From NCBI GenBank assembly GCA_964344255.1, contig CAYFMQ010000001.1:434001-498000 (forward strand): a stretch of DNA of 64,000 nt, read 5' to 3'. The notes under the pieces are model-generated. The model ran no database searches. It saw only the letters and a program-made list of their open reading frames with translations, and was not told the origin of the DNA. This document shows positions 51,625 through 61,377 of the stretch, piece after piece. A program made the position numbers and the translations under genes. This DNA comes from JAJFIE01 sp964344255. GTDB taxonomy: Bacteria > Pseudomonadota > Alphaproteobacteria > Rhodospirillales > Casp-alpha2. Numbering within the stretch: position 1 is the first letter of the stretch; each line of letters begins with the position of its first letter.

Positions 51625-53031
51625 CTAACCGTTCCAGTAACCATCTTTCTTCAGGCCTTCCTGAACTTCGACAATTCCTTCGCGTAGCGTGTCGACCATA
51701 TGGTCGATCTGCTCCTTGCTCAGCACCAGCGGCGGCGACATGACGTTCAGGTGCGCAATGGGCCGAACCAGCACGCCACGTTTCTCGCAAGCTTCCGCAA
51801 TGCGGTCTCCAACGTGGGCTTCCGCCGGCAGCAGTTCCTTGGTTTCCTTGTTCGCCACGTTCTCAACGCACATCATGAAGCATTTGCCGCGCACGTCACC
51901 GACGATAGGCAAGTCATGCAACTCGTTCAGGCGCTGCTCCAGATAGGGACCAACTTCCTGCACGTGACCGCAGATATTTTCGCGCTCAATGATCTCGATG
52001 TTCTTGAGACCCGCCGCACAGCAAACCGGATGACCGGAATAGGTAAAGCCGTGGGTGAACATGCCTCCCTCGCACTGGGGCTTGCTGATAACTTCGTAGA
52101 TCTCGTCGGACAGGATCGTCGCCGACAGAGGCGCATAGGCCGATGTCAGCCCCTTGGCCGACGTGATGATATCGGGAACGATGCCGGTAACGGGTTCCGA
52201 AGCGAACATGTGACCGACGCGACCGAACGCCGTTACCACCTCGTCCGCCACATACAGCATGTCGTACTTGCGGCAAACCTCCAGGATCCGGGCATGATAG
52301 CCCTCGGGCGCGACGATCACGCCGCCCGCGCCCATGATGGGTTCGGCAAAGAACGCCGCCACGTTATCCGGGCCCAGTTCGAGCACCTTGTCCTCGAACT
52401 CCTTGACCAGGTGCTCAAGGAAATCCTCTTCCGTCATGCCGTCCGGCCGGCGATAGGGATTGGGGTTGGAAACCCTGTAAACCAGGTCCGGCGCCAGGTC
52501 GAAGCCCTGGTGGTCGAACGCAACGCCGGTCAGCGTCATGGCCATGTAGGTGGAGCCGTGATAGCCGTCATGGCGGGTGATGATTTTCTTTTTCGACGTC
52601 TTGCCCAGTTGATTGAAATAGAAGTGAATGATCCTGACAGCCGTATCGTTGGCCATGGAACCACCGGTGCCGAAGAAGACGTGATTCAAATTGCCGGGCG
52701 CCAGTTCGGCGAGTTTCGTCGCCAGTTCCGCCGCCGGGATGGATGTGTGGTGGCCGAATGACGAGTAATAGGTCATGAGGCGGGCCTGGTCCGCCATGGC
52801 CTGGGCGATCTCGTCACGGCCATAGCCGACATTGACGCACCAAAGGCCGCCAATGCCGTCAAGGTACTTGTTACCATCGGAATCATAGACGTAGCTGCCT
52901 TCCGATTCAGCAACGACCAGCGAACCGGTTTCCTTGAAAGTGGCGAAATCCGTCCAGGGGTGAATATGATGATCCATATCCTTCTGGCGGATTTCCTCCG
53001 TGTTGTAGTTGAAGTTCCGAGCCTGTTCCAT
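51625..53031 (-). CDS. Class III pyridoxal-phosphate aminotransferase (second copy)
   Basis: 468 residues starting at ATG 53031 with GAGAGG 3 bases away; longer in-frame starts lack a ribosome site. Motifs: HHIHPWTDFATFKETG, DGIGGLWCVNVGYGRDEI, the PLP-phosphate site FGTGGSMANDTAVR, DEVVTAFGRVGHMFASEP, and the PLP lysine in TSAKGLTSAYAPLS. It belongs to the same broad group as the enzyme at 29460-30860 (omega-amino-acid:pyruvate type) but differs in many positions, so it is a paralogue, not a recent duplicate. Likely deaminates a terminal amine such as beta-alanine, taurine or a polyamine product. Confidence 0.92.
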   Translation of the reverse strand: MEQARNFNYNTEEIRQKDMDHHIHPWTDFATFKETGSLVVAESEGSYVYDSDGNKYLDGIGGLWCVNVGYGRDEIAQAMADQARLMTYYSSFGHHTSIPAAELATKLAELAPGNLNHVFFGTGGSMANDTAVRIIHFYFNQLGKTSKKKIITRHDGYHGSTYMAMTLTGVAFDHQGFDLAPDLVYRVSNPNPYRRPDGMTEEDFLEHLVKEFEDKVLELGPDNVAAFFAEPIMGAGGVIVAPEGYHARILEVCRKYDMLYVADEVVTAFGRVGHMFASEPVTGIVPDIITSAKGLTSAYAPLSATILSDEIYEVISKPQCEGGMFTHGFTYSGHPVCCAAGLKNIEIIERENICGHVQEVGPYLEQRLNELHDLPIVGDVRGKCFMMCVENVANKETKELLPAEAHVGDRIAEACEKRGVLVRPIAHLNVMSPPLVLSKEQIDHMVDTLREGIVEVQEGLKKDGYWNG

Positions 53032-53200
53032 GATCCTCTCCATAGCAAATGTCCATACCCGGCAGTATGCAGCCGGAAATCCAGAATGGTGATTATGAGA
53101 ACAGCATCTCCGCAAACTGGCTAAGCCGTCCATACCACTGCGAGGGTAGCCGTTAGTTTGCGATGATGTTTCATGGCGCGCTCGCCGCACCGGGAACCCG

Positions 53201-56200
53201 TTATCCCTTAGGCTCGGGCCTTGTAATGTTCTGCTCGATATAGCCCAGCAAGGCATCCATCGAGACTTCAAAGTCCTTGTGCAGGCCATCGATGGTCTCG
53301 TCCGCTGCCTCTTCCTTCAGACCCGTATCGAGAGCGACAGCCGCGGCATAAACCTGCTCAGCGCCAAGCGATCCCGAAATGCCCTTGACGGTATGAGCGA
53401 TCATTTTCGCTTCGGTCCGGTCACTGGCATCGAGGTGTTGGCGGATTGACGCGGGTGCACTTTCATAACGATCCTTGAAATCGCATAGAAGCTCTTCCAG
53501 GAAATCCTGGGATAGGTTGCTGATCGCGCTTGCCTTTTCCAGGTTGATGACCGGCAAGGCCATAACATCAACGCCTTTGCCCTGAACCGTTTCAACCACA
53601 ACGGTTTCCTGGCTGGGTAAGGGAACATCCGCGCCACTGTCGACATGCGCCTCCACTCCGGCAATCCAGGTATTCAGTGTTGCGATCAGGTCATTGGCGA
53701 TCACAGGCTTCGTCAAATGGCTGTTCATGCCGGCGTCCAGACAACGCTGGCGGTCTTCAACCAAAGCATGCGCCGTCAGAGCGATAATGGGAACATCATT
53801 GAAGGACGGGTCGGCGCGAATTTCCTCTGTCGCCGTGATTCCGTCCATCTCCGGCATCTGGATGTCCATCAGGATGGAGGAATAAACTTCCGGCCCTTTC
53901 TTGAAGAGGATGTCCAGGGCAATGCGGCCGTTATCGGCGGTATCGACGACCAGACCCTCATTCTCCAGAATTTCCCGCACAACCTGCTGGTTGATGACGT
54001 TGTCTTCAACAACAAGCACCCTTTTACCCCTGACTTCTTCGGCAAGGGCGACGACTGTCGTCTCACCGTATATCTCGTGGGCATCCAAGGTTGTGCTGCG
54101 AGTGAGCACATTGATCACCTTGTCGATTAGCTTCGATGTGTTGATCGGTTTATCCAGGAAGGCGTCGATGGGAAGTCCCTCCGCCTGCTTTTCCGCTTCA
54201 TCGCTGTTGAAAGCCGTAGCAAGAAAGATTGCCGGGAGGTTTTCCGCGCTCAGATTCATCTGAAGCCGCCGCACTGTATCAAGACCATCCATGCCCGGCA
54301 TCCGCCAATCGAGCAGCAACAGGCTAAAGGGACGCCCTGTTTTGTCACCTTGTTCAACAAGTTCGACGGCATCTTTGCCGTTGGTCACGGTATCAACAGG
54401 GAATCCAAGCTCACCAAGCTCCTCCTGCATGATCCTGCAGGAAATCTCACTGTCGTCGATAACGAGTATCCGGGTTTTTTCAGGATTTAGTTGCTTGAGC
54501 GGATTGTCCGGTGTGACAGCGTTGTGGTCTTCTTCAAGGGGAACCGTGAAGGAAAAAGTGCTGCCCTCACCGGGCTCGCTCTCGACGCTGATATCACCAC
54601 CCATGGCCTCGACGATATTCTTGCAGATCGCAAGCCCCAGCCCGGTGCCGCCAAACCGTCGGGTCGAAGACGTATCGACCTGGCTGAATGCCTCGAACAG
54701 ATCCTTGATCTCGTCCTCCGGAATGCCGATGCCCGTGTCGATAACTGAAAACCTTATGTGCCTGGCGTTATCCACCGTCGTTTCCGGCTCGGCCTTGACA
54801 ACGACGCCGCCCGCTTCGGTGAATTTGACCGCATTGCTGACGAGATTGCTGAGGACCTGTCCCAGGCGCAACGGATCGCCGATCAATGCATTGGGGACTT
54901 CGGGTGAAATCTGGAAGATCAGCTCGATGTTTTTTTCTTCTGCAGACACGGCAATCATGGCGCTAACGTCGCGAACGACATTACTGAGCGAGAAGCGGGC
55001 CCGTTCAATTTCCATTTTACCCGCTTCGATCTTTGAGAAATCGAGAATATCATTCACAACTTCCAAAAGTCGCCGTCCGGAAGCATATATCTTGTTGGTG
55101 TAATCAAGCTGCCGGGGATCGAGTTTCGTTTTCAGCGCCAGGCAACTCAACCCGATCACGGCGTTAATCGGCGTCCTGATTTCGTGGCTCATGTTCGCCA
55201 GGAAATCCGATTTGGCCTTGCTGGCGGCGATGGCTTTCTCCCGCGCCTCGACAAGGGCTTTCTCATAGGCATTTTGGAGGGTAACGTCATGCACCGAGGC
55301 CGTTATCAATAACGAGTCACCTTGTTTCGCAGCGCTGATGTTGATTTTCACTGGAACTTCCTGACCCGTCTTTGTCTTTGCATGAAATTCGCCCGTCAGT
55401 TCCCGCACGCCGTGTTCCGGGTGTTGAACAAATTTTTCATAAGCTTCCATGTGTTTCTGGCGCTGTTCATCGCATACCAGTATCGATAAGGGCTGATTGA
55501 TCAGTTCGCCCTCGTCATAATTCAGCATGGAAGCTATTGCCTTGTTGGCGAGCAGGATGGTGCCCGTTTCATCGGCGACGACCATTGCCTCGGGCGACGT
55601 ATCGAGCACTCCTTCAAGCCGCTGCATAGCGGAACTCGCTATCGCATGCGCCGAAATCAGTGACCGCACGGACCGGTAAAGGATGTAACTGAACAACAGG
55701 ATCAGGGGGACGGCCAGCAACCCAAACGAAGCAAACCGGATGGTTGCGGCCAGTTGTTTCTCCGTTGCCTCCTTCACCATTTTCAGCCGTTTGGCGCTTT
55801 CCATTTCAAGGGTATCAATCCCTGCAAGAGCCGCGCTGTCATCAACAATGACAAGGCTATCAACCTCGTTCGATGACATACCCTCGATAAGGGCGTCATC
55901 GGCAATCAAAAGGCGCGATTCATAGGCCCTGACCACGGTAACAAGAGCATCCAGGGCCTCCAGCTCAGAGATGTTCAGGTTTTCCTGTCGCAGGATGGAA
56001 ACAGCATCGGAAATCTGGGACAGGTTTTCCTGCGCCCGATCCAGATAACGCGGATCGCCGCGTAAAACGAAATTCTTGAAATTGTGGATCAACCCGCCAT
56101 AGCCGATGTGACGGTCGATACGGTGCAGTTGCGCATCACGGCGGAGCGCTTCGGCGGTCGCGGTATTCCAGTGATCGTCGATCGTTCTGACCTGTTCCAG

Positions 56201-56320
56201 CACGGTAACGCCATAGGAAATGACAACGGCAATCAGCGCCACCGCAGCCACGGCAATCCCCAATGTTCGTTTTCGTAAATCCTGACTTGATCCGCTTTGC
56301 ACGTCTTTCATCCCAGCCAT
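53201..56320 (-). CDS. Hybrid sensor histidine kinase with two receiver domains and Hpt
   Basis: About 1039 residues. Two membrane helices (about 21-43 and 197-217) enclose a helical periplasmic sensor of about 150 residues. Then follow a PAS domain (235-345), a HisKA domain with His380 in NMSHEIRTPINA, an HATPase with the SNAVKFTEAGG and GGTGLGLAICK boxes, receiver 1 with Asp672 in LLDWRMPGMDG, receiver 2 with Asp820 in LMDIQMPEMDG, and a C-terminal Hpt with His977 in MIAHTVKGISG. All phosphorelay residues are present. No separate response regulator is adjacent. It is divergent from the opine-oxidase-like operon, so it may sense a related compound. The start is ATG 56320 or 56311. Confidence 0.93.
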   Translation of the reverse strand: MAGMKDVQSGSSQDLRKRTLGIAVAAVALIAVVISYGVTVLEQVRTIDDHWNTATAEALRRDAQLHRIDRHIGYGGLIHNFKNFVLRGDPRYLDRAQENLSQISDAVSILRQENLNISELEALDALVTVVRAYESRLLIADDALIEGMSSNEVDSLVIVDDSAALAGIDTLEMESAKRLKMVKEATEKQLAATIRFASFGLLAVPLILLFSYILYRSVRSLISAHAIASSAMQRLEGVLDTSPEAMVVADETGTILLANKAIASMLNYDEGELINQPLSILVCDEQRQKHMEAYEKFVQHPEHGVRELTGEFHAKTKTGQEVPVKINISAAKQGDSLLITASVHDVTLQNAYEKALVEAREKAIAASKAKSDFLANMSHEIRTPINAVIGLSCLALKTKLDPRQLDYTNKIYASGRRLLEVVNDILDFSKIEAGKMEIERARFSLSNVVRDVSAMIAVSAEEKNIELIFQISPEVPNALIGDPLRLGQVLSNLVSNAVKFTEAGGVVVKAEPETTVDNARHIRFSVIDTGIGIPEDEIKDLFEAFSQVDTSSTRRFGGTGLGLAICKNIVEAMGGDISVESEPGEGSTFSFTVPLEEDHNAVTPDNPLKQLNPEKTRILVIDDSEISCRIMQEELGELGFPVDTVTNGKDAVELVEQGDKTGRPFSLLLLDWRMPGMDGLDTVRRLQMNLSAENLPAIFLATAFNSDEAEKQAEGLPIDAFLDKPINTSKLIDKVINVLTRSTTLDAHEIYGETTVVALAEEVRGKRVLVVEDNVINQQVVREILENEGLVVDTADNGRIALDILFKKGPEVYSSILMDIQMPEMDGITATEEIRADPSFNDVPIIALTAHALVEDRQRCLDAGMNSHLTKPVIANDLIATLNTWIAGVEAHVDSGADVPLPSQETVVVETVQGKGVDVMALPVINLEKASAISNLSQDFLEELLCDFKDRYESAPASIRQHLDASDRTEAKMIAHTVKGISGSLGAEQVYAAAVALDTGLKEEAADETIDGLHKDFEVSMDALLGYIEQNITRPEPKG

Positions 56321-56465
56321 CAATAAAGCGTAGCTGTCATCAGAACGGGTTTCAACGATAACAGGTCAAAAAAGGCTTAGTTTTCAATACTTACAACAAA
56401 CTTACAGCTAGCCTGGAACATCAACGACATGCAATAAATGGCGATAGCTAGGAGCTTTTCTTTCG

Positions 56466-57647
56466 ATGGAGAAGCGAAACGGGGAAATGTCCATGCAATC
56501 GGACAGGGATAGGCAAAATCATTATGACGTCATTCTCTGTGGCGGCGGCCTGATCGGAGCTGCGCTGGCCTATGGTTTGACCCGGAAACAGGCGAGGACA
56601 CTCGTTCTCGACGAGGGAGATACGGCTTTCCGCGCCGCGCGCGGGAATTTCGGACTGGTCTGGTTTCAGGGCAAGGGCCTCGGCATGCAGGCCTATCGTG
56701 ACTGGACACAGCAATCCATAGATCAATGGCCGTCCCTGGGGGATGAGCTGCTGGAAACAACCGGTATCGATGTCGGTTTGCGACAGGACGGCGGCCTGGA
56801 TTTCTGCCTGAAGGATCAGGAATATGAGGCCTACGCCCGGGAAATCGCAACCATGAAGCGGCAGTCCCCCGATGGCGAGTATCCCGTGCGCATGATCGAC
56901 CGCAAGGAGGCCGAAGAGATCTTAAACGGGGTTACTTTGGGCGATAAGGTGATCGGCGCCATGTACAGCCCAGGGGACGGGCATGCCAACCCCCTGAAAC
57001 TTTTGCATGCCCTCCATGCCGGATTTCAGCGCTTCGGCGGATCCTATAAGCCCAATTCACCGGTTCGGCGAATTACAGCAACCAATGGCGGTTTTTCCGT
57101 CGCCACGGATAAGGAAACGTACAGTTGCGCTAAAGTTGTGGTCTGCGCCGGTCTGGGTATCCAAAAAATCTGTGAAACCAATCAGGACGAAATCGGATTG
57201 ACCGTCCCGGTTTTTCCGGAGCGCGGGCAGATTCTGGTGACCGAACGGACAGCACCGTTTCTCCCCATCCCGTCGCTGACGGCGCGGCAGACGGAGGAAG
57301 GTTCCGTCATGATCGGCGTTTCCAACGAAGACACAGGCCTGGACAACGGCACCACAGGGGACATGACCGCCATCATCGCCCGCCGCGCCGTTGACACGTT
57401 TCCCATCCTTGGATCCCTGAACCTGGTCAGAACCTGGGGCGCGCTAAGGGTGCTAACGCCGGACCACAATCCCATTTATGATCAATCCCGACTATCGCCG
57501 GGCCTGTTCGTATCGACCTCGCACAGCGGCGTCACCCTGGCGGCAGCCAATGTCAGTTGCGCCGCCGAATGGATCCTCGAAAACCGCCCGCCCCTCGCCT
57601 TTCAATCTTTCACGACGGATCGATTCAATGCTGAAAGCCCGCAATAG
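56466..57647 (+). CDS. FAD-dependent amine oxidoreductase, opine-oxidase subunit B / HcnC-like
   Basis: 393 residues of the DAO fold: VILCGGGLIGAALAYGLTRK (FAD loop), RAARGNFGLVWFQGKGLGMQ (shown in part), and the closing FVSTSHSGVTLAAANVSCAA. In opine oxidases, hydrogen cyanide synthase and proline/hydroxyproline dehydrogenases, this subunit oxidises the amine while two others carry flavin and iron-sulfur centres. Those two genes follow directly; the next start (57628) lies 20 bases inside this gene. Start is ATG 56466 or, with a better-spaced GGGGAA, ATG 56493. Electrons probably go to the respiratory chain. Confidence 0.85.
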   Translation: MEKRNGEMSMQSDRDRQNHYDVILCGGGLIGAALAYGLTRKQARTLVLDEGDTAFRAARGNFGLVWFQGKGLGMQAYRDWTQQSIDQWPSLGDELLETTGIDVGLRQDGGLDFCLKDQEYEAYAREIATMKRQSPDGEYPVRMIDRKEAEEILNGVTLGDKVIGAMYSPGDGHANPLKLLHALHAGFQRFGGSYKPNSPVRRITATNGGFSVATDKETYSCAKVVVCAGLGIQKICETNQDEIGLTVPVFPERGQILVTERTAPFLPIPSLTARQTEEGSVMIGVSNEDTGLDNGTTGDMTAIIARRAVDTFPILGSLNLVRTWGALRVLTPDHNPIYDQSRLSPGLFVSTSHSGVTLAAANVSCAAEWILENRPPLAFQSFTTDRFNAESPQ

Positions 57648-57930
57648 ACCCGGCAGTGCGCCATCCGTGTCAATCGAGATCGACGGCAGGGTCTTTGACG
57701 TCGCTGCCGGTATTTCCGTCGCCGCCGCCGTAATGTCCCTAACGGCGGAGAGCAGCCGCACAACCCCCGTCACCGGCGAGCCGCGTGCGCCCTATTGTCT
57801 GATGGGTGTGTGTTTCGACTGCCTGATGGAAATTGACGGGCATCCGAACCGGCGCGCCTGCCAGGTTATTGTAGCAGAAGGCATGCGGATCAGACGCCAG
57901 CATGGCAGCAGGGAAGTGAATAATGACTGA
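57628..57930 (+). CDS. (2Fe-2S)-binding small subunit of the opine-oxidase-like complex
   Basis: 100 residues. A plant-ferredoxin-like fold with IEIDGRVFDVAAGISVAAAV and the cluster site PYCLMGVCFDCLMEIDG...RRACQ, giving C-x4-C-x2-C and a later Cys. This is the HcnA / opine-oxidase gamma type. It begins 20 bases inside the preceding gene and its stop overlaps the next start by 8 bases (57923-57930), a tightly coupled three-gene unit. It carries electrons between the two flavoprotein subunits. Confidence 0.88.
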   Translation: MLKARNRPGSAPSVSIEIDGRVFDVAAGISVAAAVMSLTAESSRTTPVTGEPRAPYCLMGVCFDCLMEIDGHPNRRACQVIVAEGMRIRRQHGSREVNND

Positions 57931-59332
57931 GCTTGTTAGCCCGTCCGGTTACGATGTCGCCGTTATCGGCGCCGGCCCCGCCGGGCTGGCAGCAGCCATT
58001 GAAGCGAGCCGGCATGGCCTGTCTGTCGCCCTACTGGACGAAAACCCCGATCCGGGCGGGCGGATTTATCACGCCGTCGATCACGTTACGGAAAGCAGGC
58101 CCACCGACGCCGCTCTGCTGGGCGATGATTATACCCATGGGACAACCCTGACGGCACAGTTCAGGGAATGCGCGGCTGAGTATCTTTCAAAAGCATCTGT
58201 TTTCCGCCTCGATCCGGACGGCATGGTCTGGTTTACGCAAGACGACACAGCAGGAAAACTGCAGGCGGAATACATTATCCTCGCAACAGGCGCCATGGAA
58301 CGTCCCGTTCCCATTCCGGGATGGACCCTGCCTGGGGTGATGACGGCGGGTGCGGCGCAAATCCTGCTGAAGGGCGACAACATGATACCGGCGGGCCCTG
58401 TCGCCCTGATGGGTGCAGGTCCGTTGCTGCTGTTAAGCGCCGTGCAACTGCTCGATGCCGGCGCGGACGTCACCGCCGTTATCGAAACAACATCGACCCG
58501 GGACGCCCTGCGGGCCCTGCCCCACCTGCCCCGCGCCCTGATGGCGCACGAATACCTCTGGAAAGGGCTGGCCCTCGGGCGACGGCTGAAACAAGCTGGG
58601 GTCCCCCGCTATTCAGGCGCATCCGGCTTTTGTATCCAGGGTAGTGAAGCCGCAACGGGTGTGAGCTTCTCTCACCGCGGCAGGAAAGTTGCCCTGGAGG
58701 CGGAAACCGTTTTACTGCACAACGGCGTGGTGCCGGAAACCCATTTGACCCGCCAGCTCGGTCTTCACCACGAATGGAATCCGGCCCAACGCTGCTGGCG
58801 GCCGAAAAGCGATACCTGGGGTCAGACGTCATCCGAGAAAATCTTCATCGCAGGCGATGGCGGCGGTATCGACGGTGCGCGTGCGGCGGAATATACCGGG
58901 CGCTTGAGCGCCATCAAGATCGCGGAGATCGCCGGTAGGCTGGGCCGAAAGGAATGCGAAGCCCTTGCCGTTCCCTGTTCCAGGGCGCACCGGCACCACC
59001 TGGCGGTCCGCCCCTTCCTGGACAGCATGTTCAGACCGGCGGTGGAATTGCTATCGCCGCCGGACGATGAAACCATCGTATGCCGCTGCGAAGAAATTAC
59101 AGCCGCTGAAATCCGGCGGATATCGGACCTGGGATGTCCGGGGCCCAACCAGATGAAAGCGTTTTGCCGCGCGGGCATGGGGCCGTGTCAGGGCCGAATG
59201 TGCCAGCTTACCGTCACGGAAATGATGGCGGAGGCTTACGGCATATCACCGGCGGATATCGGCGCGCTCAACATCCGCCCACCCGTCAAACCGGTGAGCC
59301 TTGCCGCGCTGGCCGCTATGGTTGATGAATGA
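57923..59332 (+). CDS. NAD(P)/FAD-dependent oxidoreductase with BFD-like iron-sulfur domain, opine-oxidase subunit A / HcnB-like
   Basis: 469 residues. N-terminal dinucleotide-binding loop VAVIGAGPAGLAAAIEASRH, LLDENPDPGGRIYHA, the ATGAMERPVPIPGWTLPGVM motif typical of this group, and a second loop GPVALMGAGPLLLLSAVQLL. The C-terminal BFD-like domain has IVCRCEEITAAEI and MGPCQGRMC, four Cys for a [2Fe-2S] cluster. With the two preceding genes it forms the alpha, beta and gamma subunits of an opine/amine dehydrogenase; the substrate is unknown. Confidence 0.88.
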   Translation: MTELVSPSGYDVAVIGAGPAGLAAAIEASRHGLSVALLDENPDPGGRIYHAVDHVTESRPTDAALLGDDYTHGTTLTAQFRECAAEYLSKASVFRLDPDGMVWFTQDDTAGKLQAEYIILATGAMERPVPIPGWTLPGVMTAGAAQILLKGDNMIPAGPVALMGAGPLLLLSAVQLLDAGADVTAVIETTSTRDALRALPHLPRALMAHEYLWKGLALGRRLKQAGVPRYSGASGFCIQGSEAATGVSFSHRGRKVALEAETVLLHNGVVPETHLTRQLGLHHEWNPAQRCWRPKSDTWGQTSSEKIFIAGDGGGIDGARAAEYTGRLSAIKIAEIAGRLGRKECEALAVPCSRAHRHHLAVRPFLDSMFRPAVELLSPPDDETIVCRCEEITAAEIRRISDLGCPGPNQMKAFCRAGMGPCQGRMCQLTVTEMMAEAYGISPADIGALNIRPPVKPVSLAALAAMVDE

Positions 59333-59419
59333 CCGTCCCAATTCGGACGTTGCAATGGAAACGAAACAGGCGCTCAACTTCGACCAGGAAAATGACAGTC
59401 GCCATATGGGAAGGCCGGC

Positions 59420-61372
59420 ATGACGTTTAAACACCTGTTCTCACCGCATGCCATGCGTGGCATGGAAGTCCGCAACCGTATCTTCTCCACCGCGCACCAG
59501 ACCATCCTGGCAAGCAACTGGTCGCCCACCGATGAGATGGCGGCCTATCACGAAGCCCGCGCCGCCGGCGGGGCGGGGTTGATCATTACGGAATCCGCCC
59601 GCTGTCACGGCGACGCTATCACCACCTCGCACTACATCGACGCCAGTACGGATGACTGCATCCCCGGTTACCGGAAGATCGCCAAGGCCGTCCACAAGCA
59701 CGGCGCAAAGGTGTTCGGTCAGGTTTCCCACGGCGGCCGTATCGCCGGCGGCCATAACGGCCTGCTCAGCGTACCTTACGCGCCTTCGAGCGTACCCGAC
59801 CACCGGTTCCACACCATGTCGCGCGCCATGTCCACGGATTATGTATGGGAAGTCATCCAGGCACATGCCGAGAGTTCTGCGCGCATGATGGAAGCCGGCC
59901 TGGACGGCGTCGAACTGACCGCCAGTTTCGGCTTGTTGCTGGCCCAGTTTCTGAGCCCCGACGTCAACCGCCGCGACGATATCTTCGGCGGCACGGAGGA
60001 AAATCGTTTCCGTTTTATCACAGAGGTTGTCTCCGCCGTCCGCAAGGCCATCGGTAACGACAAGGTACTCGGCATCCGCATTTCCGCCCATGAAGACGAA
60101 CCCACGGGCCTGACCAGCGAGATGGTGCTGAACGCCTGCAAGCGCATGGACGCGATGGAGGATATCGATTTCCTGAATGTGTGCATGGGATCCATGGGCG
60201 GGCTTGGCAGTTCCACCCATGTGGTGCCCGCCATGTTCTACGAGCACGCCTATGTGGCGCCCCATTCGGGCAACATCAAGGAAGTCTTTTCGCGCTCCAT
60301 CCTCGTCGCCGGCCGCATCAACCAGCCTCAACTGGCGGAACAGGTTCTCGAACTTGGCCAGGCCGACATGTGCGGCATGACCCGCGCCATGATTTCCGAT
60401 GCCGAGATGCCCAACAAGGCACAGCGGGGCGACCTCGACGATATCCGCGCCTGCATCGCCTGTAATCAGGCCTGCATCGGCCACTACCACCAAGGCGTCC
60501 CCATTTCATGCATCCAGAACCCGCTATCGGGCCGAGAGCTGAAACTGGGTGCACATCAAAAGACGGACACGCCCCGTTCCATCCTTGTCGCTGGCGGTGG
60601 CCCCGGGGGCATGAAAGCAGCCGCCGTCGCCGCCGAGCGGGGCCATAAGGTCACGTTGTGCGAAAAGTCCGGCCAGCTGGGCGGCCAGGTATTGCTGGCC
60701 CAGAGCCTGCCGGGGCGGGCCGAATTCGGCGGCCTGGTGGACAACCTGCGGCGGGAATTGGATCTGGCCGGAGTGGAAATCCGCCTCAACACCGCCGTCG
60801 ATGCCGCGTTTGTGGGACGGGAAAAGCCCGACGCCGTCATCATCGCGACCGGAGCCGTTCCTTATGAGAACGATGCCGAAATCGGCGACGACACCCACGC
60901 TGTCGAAGCGTGGCAGGTCCTGAAGGGCGAGGCCAATCCCGGCAGTTCCGTGGTCATTGCAGACTGGCGCTGCGATTGGATCGGGGTCGGATTGGCAGAA
61001 ATGCTCGCAGCGGAAGGCTGCCATGTGCGCCTCGCCGTGGACGGTACCCATGCCGGACAGAACCTGCAGATGTACATGCGCGACGCCTGGGCCGGCAGGC
61101 TTCACAAGTTGGGCGTCGAGGTTATTCCCTACGCCCGCCTGTTCGGCGCGGACGGCGATACGGCCTATTTCCATCATACCGCCAGCAACGAGCCCATCGT
61201 CTGTGATAACATGGATACGTTGGTCATGTCGCAAGGCCACCAGCCGGTAGCCACGCTGGAAGACGAACTGCGGGAGGCGGGCGTGGAAGTCCACCTGGTC
61301 GGCGATTGCCTCAGCCCCCGCACGGCGGAAGAAGCGATCTATGAAGGCCTGATGGTGGCGAGAGAGGTCTGA
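59420..61372 (+). CDS. Trimethylamine-dehydrogenase-like FMN/[4Fe-4S]/FAD oxidoreductase
   Basis: 650 residues. The N-terminal Old-Yellow-Enzyme barrel (FGQVSHGGRIAGGHNGLLS, FLSPDVNRRDDIFGGTEENR) is followed by the [4Fe-4S] site CIACNQACIGHYHQGVPISC (C-x2-C-x3-C-x11-C, about residues 345-364), then a two-nucleotide-domain region with LVAGGGPGGMKAAAVAAERG. This architecture is shared by trimethylamine and dimethylamine dehydrogenases, 2,4-dienoyl-CoA reductase and betaine or N-methylproline demethylases. The MttB-family gene starts 6 bases after its stop and the opine-oxidase-like trio precedes it, so an N-demethylase role fits best. Confidence 0.88.
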   Translation: MTFKHLFSPHAMRGMEVRNRIFSTAHQTILASNWSPTDEMAAYHEARAAGGAGLIITESARCHGDAITTSHYIDASTDDCIPGYRKIAKAVHKHGAKVFGQVSHGGRIAGGHNGLLSVPYAPSSVPDHRFHTMSRAMSTDYVWEVIQAHAESSARMMEAGLDGVELTASFGLLLAQFLSPDVNRRDDIFGGTEENRFRFITEVVSAVRKAIGNDKVLGIRISAHEDEPTGLTSEMVLNACKRMDAMEDIDFLNVCMGSMGGLGSSTHVVPAMFYEHAYVAPHSGNIKEVFSRSILVAGRINQPQLAEQVLELGQADMCGMTRAMISDAEMPNKAQRGDLDDIRACIACNQACIGHYHQGVPISCIQNPLSGRELKLGAHQKTDTPRSILVAGGGPGGMKAAAVAAERGHKVTLCEKSGQLGGQVLLAQSLPGRAEFGGLVDNLRRELDLAGVEIRLNTAVDAAFVGREKPDAVIIATGAVPYENDAEIGDDTHAVEAWQVLKGEANPGSSVVIADWRCDWIGVGLAEMLAAEGCHVRLAVDGTHAGQNLQMYMRDAWAGRLHKLGVEVIPYARLFGADGDTAYFHHTASNEPIVCDNMDTLVMSQGHQPVATLEDELREAGVEVHLVGDCLSPRTAEEAIYEGLMVAREV

Positions 61373-61377
61373 GAAGA

